DNA of 64,000 nucleotides, from the NCBI RefSeq assembly GCF_003003005.1, contig NZ_PVTR01000013.1:43663-107662 (forward strand), in the 5' to 3' direction. Positions 27,343 through 34,977 of the stretch are shown here, in pieces; the stretch's first letter is position 1, and each line of letters opens with the position of its first letter. The position numbers and the translations under genes are program-made. A model generated the notes under the pieces. It had not been told where the DNA came from. It searched no databases and saw only the letters and a list, made by a program, of their open reading frames with translations. This stretch comes from Mongoliibacter ruber (GTDB lineage: Bacteria > Bacteroidota > Bacteroidia > Cytophagales > Cyclobacteriaceae).

Positions 27343-27535
27343 AAAAATGGCAGGTCTCCTGGCTTCCCTGGATTTGCCGGCCTTCTCATCCCGATCGATC
27401 GGGACAATGGCATGAGGTGGGCAAATCGCTATCCCGATTGCTCGGGATGGGGTTACAGTTGCGGGGACAGCTCCGGATTTAAACCGGATTCCCTTTTAAT
27501 CCCAAACAAAATTTTCATTCGGGAACCGTTTTCCA
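27343..27535 (-). promoter_or_regulatory. Cobalamin riboswitch
   Basis: On the minus strand the class hallmarks appear in order: GGGAATCCGGT, ATCC, GCTGTCCCCGCAACTGTAA (27475-27452 region), the B12-box segment CATGCCATTGT near 27414-27404, GAGAAGGC, and the closing GGGAAGCCAGGAGACCTGCC near 27370-27350. Cobalamin binding is expected to reduce btuB-btuG expression. Stem sequences GATCGATCGGGA and CCCGATTGCTCGGG are peripheral hairpins. The orientation serves btuB only. Confidence 0.95.
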
Positions 27536-27539
27536 AAGG

Positions 27540-27547
27540 CAAACTTA
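27540..27547 (-). promoter_or_regulatory. -7 element of the btuB riboswitch transcript
   Basis: On the minus strand TAAGTTTG fits TAnnTTTG exactly. It would start RNA at about 27535, just where the riboswitch begins. The -33 region is poor (ATGAG instead of TTTG). Confidence 0.45.
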
Positions 27548-27559
27548 CAAATCAATTTG

Positions 27560-27947
27560 AATTTTTCTCATAAAAAAGGGAAATTCTATATTTAAGATCT
27601 AATGTTTACGTATCGGATAAGGTAAACCAAACACTCAACTCAATTCTAACCTTAAATTTGACAACGCGGGGGAGGAATGAATTTCGACCGGGCCAGCGAA
27701 GGCCATGAGCGCTGATAGGATTCGAAATTCTTGATTTTTTGGCTACTTTTTTATCAAGAAAAAAGTAGCTCCATAAATAAAATCTACTCATAGAAAAGCT
27801 TATCGAATAAAACAAAACGATAATTTCTTCTACTTGTAAACAAGCCAATCCTTATGAAACTTTATCCGGAGAAAGGAGACAATACCCCAAAATCAAAAAA
27901 ATCATAAGCTATTCCTATATTTGGCTTTCCCAATATTTTGAATCTCT
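27560..27947. other. Region between the btuB riboswitch and btuF
   Basis: No gene is supported. At 27742-27769 there is a perfect 11-bp hairpin (GCTACTTTTTT, 6-nt loop, complement), preceded by AT-rich sequence and by a GC-rich block (about 27665-27720) with GGCCAGCGAAGGCC. This looks like a dispersed intergenic element. A -7 promoter element for btuF lies at 27916-27923. Confidence 0.5.
27916..27923 (+). promoter_or_regulatory. -7 element before btuF
   Basis: TATATTTG is a perfect match to TAnnTTTG and lies 24 nt upstream of the btuF ATG. No clear -33 TTTG is seen. It suggests btuFCD have their own promoter, separate from the riboswitch-controlled arm. Confidence 0.4.
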
Positions 27948-29096
27948 ATGAATTTTCGTTTTCGACTAAAACTCATCCTTTTCACTTTGTTATTGCCTTC
28001 TTTTTTTTCTTGTGGAGAAAAAGAAAAAGACGATATCCAAGACCTCAAAGAAATTCAACTCAGCTATTCCACTGGTTTTTCAATTTTTCAGGGAGATGGA
28101 TTCAAAATTATTGAAGTCAAAAAAGGATACCCCAATCAGAAAACCCCTATTCGGTATTGGGTGAATGAGGGTCATGATCATTTGCCAAACATAGGGGATT
28201 TTGAAGCGCTGATACCTGCCTTTCCTCAGAAAATCATCTTGACCTCCACCACTCAAGTCCCCCACTTGGACTACCTTGACCTCAGCCAAAACTTAATAGG
28301 ATTTCCTAACCTTGATTTGATCAGTTCGGAAAAAACCAGGGATAGAATTGAGAATGGAATGGTCGAAGATTTGGGTTCAGGCGCGCAGGCCAACATTGAA
28401 AGAATGATTGACCTAGAACCTGATTTGGTGGTTATTTCCACTTTGGGAGAGGACATGAGAAACCTGGAAATCCTCAAGAAAGCGGGAATACCTGCGGTTT
28501 TAAATGGGGAGTATGTGGAACAACACCCCTTAGGCAGGGCTGAGTGGATCAAATTTACAGGAGCCCTTACTGGCAAATATGAAGAGGCACTTGCCATTTT
28601 TGAAGAAATAGAAGCCGCCTATTTGCAGGCAGAGCAACTGGCCTCTGACATAGGACAAAAACCCACAGTTTTGTCAGGGATTATGTACAAGGACATTTGG
28701 TATGTGCCTGGATCGGATTCCTGGGGTGCGAGGCTCCTTGAAGCAGCTGGAGGGCAATACCTTTTTGAAGAGCAAAAGGGAAGTGGCTCAGCACAGCTCA
28801 ATTTTGAATATGTACTGGAAAAAGCACAGGATGCAGCGTTTTGGATTGGAGCTGCGGATCATGCAAACTTACAGGAAATGAAAAATGCTGATCCACGTTA
28901 TGCACATTTTTCATCATTTCAACATGGAAACGTGTATACCTATTCACAGAAAAAAGGGCCTACAGGAGGTCTGGAATACTTTGAATTAGGCTACCTTCGC
29001 CCAGACCTAATTCTCAAAGATTTGATCAAAATCCTTCATCCTGAATTGATGGAAGATTACCAAAGCTATTTCTACCAAAAACTGGATGAAGCATAA
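27948..29096 (+). CDS. btuF: Cobalamin ABC transporter substrate-binding lipoprotein
   Basis: A 382-residue periplasmic-binding lipoprotein: a signal with the lipobox FSC near residue 23, then the class III binding fold, with a first lobe (SSEKTRDRIENG, DLVVISTLGED) and a second lobe (QKPTVLSGIMYKDIWYVPGSDSW, LEAAGGQYLF) joined by a long helix. Fe-siderophore and corrinoid binders share this fold; assignment as BtuF rests on neighbouring btuC, btuD, btuB and the riboswitch. It overlaps btuC by 11 nt. Confidence 0.88.
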   Translation: MNFRFRLKLILFTLLLPSFFSCGEKEKDDIQDLKEIQLSYSTGFSIFQGDGFKIIEVKKGYPNQKTPIRYWVNEGHDHLPNIGDFEALIPAFPQKIILTSTTQVPHLDYLDLSQNLIGFPNLDLISSEKTRDRIENGMVEDLGSGAQANIERMIDLEPDLVVISTLGEDMRNLEILKKAGIPAVLNGEYVEQHPLGRAEWIKFTGALTGKYEEALAIFEEIEAAYLQAEQLASDIGQKPTVLSGIMYKDIWYVPGSDSWGARLLEAAGGQYLFEEQKGSGSAQLNFEYVLEKAQDAAFWIGAADHANLQEMKNADPRYAHFSSFQHGNVYTYSQKKGPTGGLEYFELGYLRPDLILKDLIKILHPELMEDYQSYFYQKLDEA

Positions 29097-30120
29097 TCAC
29101 CGATACCGCTTGGTTTTTGTCCTCGGACTGTTCCTTTGCCTGATTTGTTTTTGGGCAAACCTGTCTGTAGGTTCAGTAAACATCCCCTTCAAGGAAGTAA
29201 TAGGGAGGTTTTTCGGTTACCAATTCAGCAAAGCTTCCTGGGAAACCATTGTAATGGAGTACCGTTTACCTAAGGCATTTACGGCTATTTTGGCTGGTAT
29301 ATCCCTTTCCCTGAGTGGTTTGCAGATGCAGACTTTTTTCAGAAATCCACTTGCCGGCCCCTTTGTATTGGGTATCAGTTCAGGTGCCAGTTTGGGTGTG
29401 GCCATTTTGATTATGGCAGGCTCTGCATTCGGTTGGTCATTGTACAGCGGAGGTATTGGTGTTTGGGCAATCATTATGGCTGCCAGTGCAGGTGCGATTA
29501 TGGTTTTGTTATTGGTGAGTTTGATTGCCTGGCGGGTAAAAGACAGCATGACCTTACTGATCGTAGGTTTGATGTTTGGGTCAGCGGTTTCGGCTGTGAT
29601 ATCAGTCCTTGCTTACTTTACCGAAGCCGAGCAACTCAAGCTATTCACCGTGTGGTCAATGGGCAGTTTGGGCAGCACCCAGACCGACCAACTCTTTGGT
29701 TTTGGGCTTGCTACAATAATAGGCACCATCCCCATACTTGTGATGCTCAAATCCTACAACGCCATGTTGATGGGTGAAGCCTACGCAAGCAGTATGGGTG
29801 TCAATATCAACAGGCTACGTTGGGGAATGATCATCAGCACGGGTGTGTTGGCGGGCACTGCCACAGCCTTTTGTGGCCCAATAGCATTTATAGGCATTGC
29901 AGTTCCACATATCGCCCGTTTGGTATTCAAGACAGGAGACCACAGGATCCTATTTCCAGCATCAGCTTTGAGCGGAGCCATTATCCTCTTGGTCTGTGAC
30001 GCCTTCAGCCAACTTCCAGGTTCCGCCCAAACCCTCCCCATCAATGCCGTAACTTCCCTAGTCGGAGCCCCCATGGTAATTTGGTTGATTTTGAGGAGGA
30101 ATTTTTCGAAGGAGTTTTAA
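29086..30120 (+). CDS. btuC: Cobalamin ABC transporter permease
   Basis: A 344-residue FecCD/BtuC-type permease with about ten hydrophobic helices. Family landmarks are visible: PLAGPFVLGISSGASLGVA near residue 88, SMGSLGSTQTDQL, GEAYASSMGVNINRLR (the ATPase-contacting loop), CGPIAFIGIAVPHIAR and the C-terminal GAPMVIWLILR. It forms the inner-membrane channel with BtuD. Specificity for corrinoid is taken from context; iron-siderophore systems look alike. Confidence 0.9.
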   Translation: MKHNHRYRLVFVLGLFLCLICFWANLSVGSVNIPFKEVIGRFFGYQFSKASWETIVMEYRLPKAFTAILAGISLSLSGLQMQTFFRNPLAGPFVLGISSGASLGVAILIMAGSAFGWSLYSGGIGVWAIIMAASAGAIMVLLLVSLIAWRVKDSMTLLIVGLMFGSAVSAVISVLAYFTEAEQLKLFTVWSMGSLGSTQTDQLFGFGLATIIGTIPILVMLKSYNAMLMGEAYASSMGVNINRLRWGMIISTGVLAGTATAFCGPIAFIGIAVPHIARLVFKTGDHRILFPASALSGAIILLVCDAFSQLPGSAQTLPINAVTSLVGAPMVIWLILRRNFSKEF

Positions 30121-30203
30121 GTTTCAAAAAAACACTTTGACCTTATGACTCTCTTAATGGTACACATCTTCCCCCTTTCCCGATTTTCCCCTAATTTTGA
30201 TTT

Positions 30204-31238
30204 ATGAATGATTTCACATCAAAACAGATTACCCTCTCAGCCGATAACCTTAGCATAGGCTATTCCAAAGACAACAACATTCTTGCTGTGGCTGATGGGC
30301 TTTCTTTTCGATTGGAAAGGGGTAAACTTACTTGTCTGATGGGGCCAAATGGGGTGGGTAAATCTACCCTTATCAAGACCATCATGAGGCAAACTCCTGT
30401 TTTGAAGGGAGAAATCATTTTGAATGGCATACCCATCATCAATGTGCCTTTAAAGGAGTTGTCCAAAAAGATTTCCGTGGTACTTACCGATAAAGTGAGT
30501 ACGGGAAACCTGACGGCCGAACAGTTGATCAGTTTGGGTAGGATCCCTCATACTGCTTGGCTAGGAAATCTCAGTAATAGGGATGAAGCGATCATGGAGA
30601 GGGCCATAGAACTGACCAAAACTGACTATATCAGAAGCAAGAGGTTAAGTGAACTCAGTGACGGACAATTACAGAAGGTCATGATCGCCCGTGCCTTGTG
30701 TCAGGATGGGGAGATCTTGATTTTGGATGAACCTACTGCCCACCTTGACTTGGTCAACCGCTATGAAATCATGCACCTCTTGAAAGAAATTGCCCTCAAA
30801 GAACAAAAAGCCGTCTTAGTGGTCACCCATGACCTTGATATTGCAATTGATACAGCAGACACCTTTTGGTTGATGCAATGTGGATTCCCTTTGGAAAGCG
30901 GCACCCCAGAAGACTTGATTTTGCAAGGTAAATTAAACCGCTTGCTACCTGAAGGACATTTGGTTTTTGATGCCCAAAACGGAAAAGTACAAGAATCCAA
31001 GGTAATGGTGTTTCCAGAAATTAAAGGGGATCCTATAGCCGTGAAATGGGTGCAAAATGCCTTAAAAAAAACCGGACAAGACTTTTCGAAATCCAACCTT
31101 GAAATAGAAATCAAGTCTGAACCATTTCAAATTCTATTGAAAGAAGAAAAGAATATTTTTTATTTTTCTACCATAGGCGAATTGATCCAGCATTTGATTC
31201 AAGATCATAAGGTTTCATTAGAAGAAAATAGGCACTAA
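30204..31238 (+). CDS. btuD: Cobalamin ABC transporter ATPase with C-terminal extension
   Basis: A 344-residue ABC ATPase. Walker A is GPNGVGKST (47-55), the signature LSDGQ is near 152, Walker B LILDEPTAHLDL follows, then the histidine switch VTHD. The core ends near residue 255. The last 90 residues form an extra domain with alternating hydrophobic and acidic residues (EIKSEPFQILLKEEKNIFYF), which ordinary BtuD proteins lack. It may be a regulatory domain. The gap to btuC is 83 nt, larger than the other spacings. Confidence 0.88.
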   Translation: MNDFTSKQITLSADNLSIGYSKDNNILAVADGLSFRLERGKLTCLMGPNGVGKSTLIKTIMRQTPVLKGEIILNGIPIINVPLKELSKKISVVLTDKVSTGNLTAEQLISLGRIPHTAWLGNLSNRDEAIMERAIELTKTDYIRSKRLSELSDGQLQKVMIARALCQDGEILILDEPTAHLDLVNRYEIMHLLKEIALKEQKAVLVVTHDLDIAIDTADTFWLMQCGFPLESGTPEDLILQGKLNRLLPEGHLVFDAQNGKVQESKVMVFPEIKGDPIAVKWVQNALKKTGQDFSKSNLEIEIKSEPFQILLKEEKNIFYFSTIGELIQHLIQDHKVSLEENRH

Positions 31239-31283
31239 GACCCAAAGGCACTAAGAAAAAGAGCAAATCAATCGTGCCCTCGT

Positions 31284-31640
31284 GGCAAATAAACAAACCC
31301 TTTGTGCCTTCGTGCCTTCATGGCAAATAAACAAACCCTTGGTGCCTTCGTGCCTTCGTGGCAAATAAACAAACCCTTGGTGCCTTCGTGCCTTCGTGGC
31401 AAATAAACAAACCCTTTGTGCCTTCGTGCCTTCGTGGCAAATAAACAAACCCTTGGTATCTTCGTGCCTTCATGGCAAATAAACAAACCCTTTGTGTCTT
31501 CGTGCCTTCGTGGCAAATAAACAAACCCTTGGTGTCTTTGTGCCTTCGTGGCAAATAAACAAACCCTTGGTGTCTTCGTGCCCTCGTGGCAAATAAACAA
31601 ACCCTTGGTGTCTTCGTGCCCTCGTGGCAAAAAAAACAAA
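31284..31640. repeat. 38-bp tandem repeat array
   Basis: About ten head-to-tail copies with an exact 38-bp period: the GGCAAATAAACAAACCC block begins at 31284, 31322, 31360, 31398, 31436, 31474, 31512, 31550, 31588 and 31626. Units vary at a few positions (GCC/GTC, TTTG/TTGG). Each unit also carries an internal TGCCTTCG doublet. Since 38 is not a multiple of three, and open frames exist in several registers, the open frames are not genes. There are no unique spacers. Confidence 0.95.
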
Positions 31641-31729
31641 CATTCTACCTATAATTTCCCTCACTCCTTTTCAAGCCACCATCATTTTACCTATTTTTAC
31701 CAACGCACTAACGACTTCTTTTTTTAACC

Positions 31730-33157
31730 ATGGCTTATAATGATTCACGGCGTGCCGCATTCCGACTTTTCAAAAAACTTAAATTCGGTTGGATATGGGC
31801 CAGTTCCACTTTTATCGGAAACTTTGTCCTCGCATTCTTTATATCCTCTTTTTTCAATAACCTAGGTTATGCCGAAGACATCAATTATGTATTCTTCCTC
31901 AGCATCTTGGCTGTCGGCCTTTGGGTCACTGAAGCCATCCCTCCATTCGCGGTAGGGATATTTATCATCGCCGGATTATTGTTGGGCTTTGGGACGGAAT
32001 TTATCCTCGGTGAAGAACACAAAACTCCTGTCGAGATGTACCTCGGCACCTGGACCAGCAATGTAATCTGGCTTTTGCTGGGAGGTTTTTTTCTAGCTGA
32101 GGGCATGAGTGTGGCCAACTTGGACAGGGCTTTGTTCCGCTTTACCATCAAAAAATTTGGATCTAACCCAAACCGACTCTTACTAGGCTTGATGATCACC
32201 ACAGCGATTGGCTCAATGGTCATGTCCAATACAGCAACTACAGCCATGATGATTTCATCCATTTTGCCTCTGGCAAGGACAATGGGGAAAGGCTCGCCTT
32301 ATGCAAAAGCCTTATTGGTAGGTATCCCCGCAGCGGCCACTCTAGGTGGTATGGGAACCATCATCGGCAGTACTCCGAATGCCATAGCGGTGGGTGCCTT
32401 ACAGGAAAAAGGCGTCAATATCACCTTTGTAGAGTGGATGATTTTTGGTTTGCCAACGGCAATGGCAAGTGTTTATATTTTCTGGAGATTCTTGGTCAAA
32501 AGCCTCAAACTGTCGACCGTCAAACTCGACCTGACTGAAATGATGAACAAACCTTCAGCCAAAAACAGCTTTGAAACTTACGCAGTATTATTCACTTTGA
32601 CAGTAACCGTTTCGATGTGGCTAACCGAACCGCTGCATGGGATACCCATCGCCGCCACTTCGGCCATCCCGATTGTCTTATTGACCTTGTTTCAAGTAAT
32701 AAAAGCAGAAGATGTCAGAAGACTCCCATGGGATACCTTGATGCTAGTGGCAGGTGGATTGGCTTTGGGGATTGCAATGGTGGATGTAGGATTGACCGAT
32801 ATCATCATGGAGAAAATTTCCGCTTTACCGATACCAATGGTCGGCGTGGCTATTGTCTTTGCCATCATTGGCGTTTTAATTTCCAATATCATGAGCAATA
32901 CAGCAGCCTCCTCCATTTTAGTCCCGCTGGGCTTGGCCTTACCGGGAATCTGGGGCTTTGCTGTGCCATTACTGGTCGCCTTGAGTTGCAGTTGTGCCCT
33001 GCTCCTGCCGGTGTCTACACCTTCCAACGCCATTTCTTTTAGTACAGGCATGATTGAACAGAAAAACTTCAGGCCAGGTGGAATCCTGATGATTTTCGTT
33101 GGCCCTTTATTGGCATTTGCAACAGTAATGATTTACGTCTTGATTTTTGGAGCTTAA
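31730..33157 (+). CDS. SLC13/DASS-type carboxylate symporter
   Basis: A 475-residue transporter with about eleven hydrophobic segments. The two DASS family SNT motifs are present: VMSNTATTAMM near residue 165 and NIMSNTAASSILVPL near 390, each between re-entrant hairpins. Proteins of this family import di- or tricarboxylates or sulfate with sodium. The substrate cannot be told from sequence. Its stop is separated by one base from the converging isomerase-like gene. Confidence 0.92.
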   Translation: MAYNDSRRAAFRLFKKLKFGWIWASSTFIGNFVLAFFISSFFNNLGYAEDINYVFFLSILAVGLWVTEAIPPFAVGIFIIAGLLLGFGTEFILGEEHKTPVEMYLGTWTSNVIWLLLGGFFLAEGMSVANLDRALFRFTIKKFGSNPNRLLLGLMITTAIGSMVMSNTATTAMMISSILPLARTMGKGSPYAKALLVGIPAAATLGGMGTIIGSTPNAIAVGALQEKGVNITFVEWMIFGLPTAMASVYIFWRFLVKSLKLSTVKLDLTEMMNKPSAKNSFETYAVLFTLTVTVSMWLTEPLHGIPIAATSAIPIVLLTLFQVIKAEDVRRLPWDTLMLVAGGLALGIAMVDVGLTDIIMEKISALPIPMVGVAIVFAIIGVLISNIMSNTAASSILVPLGLALPGIWGFAVPLLVALSCSCALLLPVSTPSNAISFSTGMIEQKNFRPGGILMIFVGPLLAFATVMIYVLIFGA

Positions 33158-33158
33158 A

Positions 33159-34082
33159 TCACACTGCACCGACTGCTGTCTTCATTTTCTCCAAACCTGT
33201 TTTGGCAACCTCCAAAGCATCTTTTTCCCAATAGTCTTTATTGAAAAGTTCCAGTGACAAGACTTTCTTCCCTCCCATGTTTTTCAGGGTTTGGATGATT
33301 TCTTTCATTGGAGCAGCACCATCACCTGGATAAACCCTATCCTTGTCCTCCTGCTTCTCTCTTGGAATGGATGACACAAAATCATTCATGTGAAAAATAT
33401 CAATCAGGTCACCGTTGAGCATTTTTAGTCCTTCATATCCTGAACCTCCACGAAAAAGATGGTAAACATCAGGTAAAATCTTGGCATCGGGATCATTGGC
33501 CACTGCCGCTACCATCAGAACTTGTCCCAAATGATGAAAATATGGAAAAGCACCCCAGAATTCTAATTGGGGCATCACTCCTGTTTTTCTGCCCAAATCC
33601 AACAAATCACGGTACCTTTCACCCGCTTGCATCAGATCTAGTGGTGCATCTACGCCAAAAGCAGGAGCAGCTACCCGGGTACATCCAATACCTGCCAACA
33701 ATTGCATCTCTTCTTCCATTTGACGAAATCCCCCTTTTCTTTTTTCTTCATCATCCACCATCCAGGGAGCAAATCCAATGGCATTTTCGCATTTAAGACC
33801 AGCGTCATCCAAAAGTTTTTTGAGACTGCCAACTGAATTTCCCGCCTTTATATATTCCTGAATATCCCTCACCCAAAGCTCCACACCGGAATATCCGGCC
33901 CGAGAGGCAATATCTATGTATCCTTTCAGCCCAGGGTTCTGCCCCATAATGGTGCTTGTATTGAGGCAAAAAGAAAATTGTGTTTCTGGCAGTTTGGCTG
34001 AATGTGAGCTCAACAAGGCAGAACCCATCACGGCTCCTGTGCTGAAACCCAAGGCTTTGAGAGCATTTCGTCTTGAGGTCAT
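33159..34082 (-). CDS. TAT-exported sugar phosphate isomerase/epimerase-like protein
   Basis: A 307-residue xylose-isomerase-like TIM barrel. The N-terminus has a twin-arginine-like signal (TSRRNALKALGF, then a hydrophobic stretch to about residue 30). The barrel shows YSGVELWV, NAIGFAPWMVDDEEKRKGG, VAAPAFGVD, LEFWGAF, DVYHLFRGGSGYEGL and SLELFNKDYW, the last two carrying typical metal ligands. It is probably an exported epimerase or isomerase acting on sugars; it resembles the hydroxypyruvate isomerase family. Confidence 0.87.
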   Translation of the reverse strand: MTSRRNALKALGFSTGAVMGSALLSSHSAKLPETQFSFCLNTSTIMGQNPGLKGYIDIASRAGYSGVELWVRDIQEYIKAGNSVGSLKKLLDDAGLKCENAIGFAPWMVDDEEKRKGGFRQMEEEMQLLAGIGCTRVAAPAFGVDAPLDLMQAGERYRDLLDLGRKTGVMPQLEFWGAFPYFHHLGQVLMVAAVANDPDAKILPDVYHLFRGGSGYEGLKMLNGDLIDIFHMNDFVSSIPREKQEDKDRVYPGDGAAPMKEIIQTLKNMGGKKVLSLELFNKDYWEKDALEVAKTGLEKMKTAVGAV

Positions 34083-34272
34083 TATATTTTAGGTAAATAG
34101 GTGTATTGAAAATTGATTTTTAGCTTTTCCCAAAAGAGAAAAGTGGAAAAACTAAATTACCGCATTCAATCCATTATTATCAACCACTTATATAAATATG
34201 AAGCTCAAAATTATCATCACCTAAATATTTTGTTAAATTGATTGCCTCAAACTGCCTATTGTAACCTATCCC

Positions 34273-34977
34273 ATGAAAACCGCATTTTTTATTGCTTCTT
34301 GTCTTACTTCTTTCATTTCCTTTGGCTGGGCCCAAGGAGATTTTTCCTATCAACCCGCATACAGGGAAAATATAATACTTGACCAAGACATTGTCACAGG
34401 AGGCTATTATGTAGATCCTTCCAAAAACATAGAAGGTCACCCCTACTTTGAAAGTAGAAATTTTGAAAATGGAGAAATCGAAATAAATGGCCTTGTATAC
34501 AGGGAGGTTCCCCTACTCTATGACATTTGGAATGATGAAATCCTGACTTTTCAACCTGTACACAAAAAGAAAATCCTGGTACGGGCGGACAAAGTTCAAA
34601 GCTTTGCCATTGGTGAAGACCAACCAAAAAGGTTTATCAGGATACCTGAAAACCCAGGCTACAATTTTCACAAAAACGGCATTTATGAACTTGTTAAAAA
34701 AGGAGAGGTAAGCCTTTTGGCCAAACATTACAAGCAAACCAAGGACAAAAGAGATGTGAGTAAATTTTCGGATGTCTTCTATGAAAAGAGGGATTACTTT
34801 TTGAAAAAGGACACCGAACTTCAATTGATCAGAACAAAAAAACAAGCCAGAGAATTTTTAAACTTAGACAAAAAGGCATTTCGAGAGGTCTTTAAAGGTC
34901 AAAGGATTAGCTTCAGAAATGAAAGAGAGCGCTACTTAAGTAAATTGGTTGATCACTATAATGGCAAACAACCATGA
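34273..34977 (+). CDS. Secreted protein of unknown family
   Basis: A 234-residue protein with a signal peptide (residues 1-20, ending GWAQ). The mature part is rich in charged residues, with a beta-rich first half (GEIEINGLVYREVPLLYDIW, FLFVY-like strands) and a lysine-rich helical second half. I do not recognise the family. Its stop overlaps the start of the TonB receptor gene (ATGA), so it belongs to that operon and may act in the periplasm or outer membrane with the receptor. Confidence 0.8.
   Translation: MKTAFFIASCLTSFISFGWAQGDFSYQPAYRENIILDQDIVTGGYYVDPSKNIEGHPYFESRNFENGEIEINGLVYREVPLLYDIWNDEILTFQPVHKKKILVRADKVQSFAIGEDQPKRFIRIPENPGYNFHKNGIYELVKKGEVSLLAKHYKQTKDKRDVSKFSDVFYEKRDYFLKKDTELQLIRTKKQAREFLNLDKKAFREVFKGQRISFRNERERYLSKLVDHYNGKQP

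Noticed and set aside
27606..27848. 80-codon minus-strand frame upstream of btuF
   Set aside because: It runs through a hairpin repeat with no family resemblance and lies between the riboswitch and the btuF promoter.
27560..27947. A second cobalamin riboswitch for btuFCD on the plus strand
   Set aside because: I found no CCCCGC-ACTG or B12-box sequence in the plus-strand orientation.
31251..31664. Several minus-strand open frames rich in RRH, CLF and KGLFIC repeats
   Set aside because: They are translations of the 38-bp tandem array, which is open in several frames and not a multiple of three.
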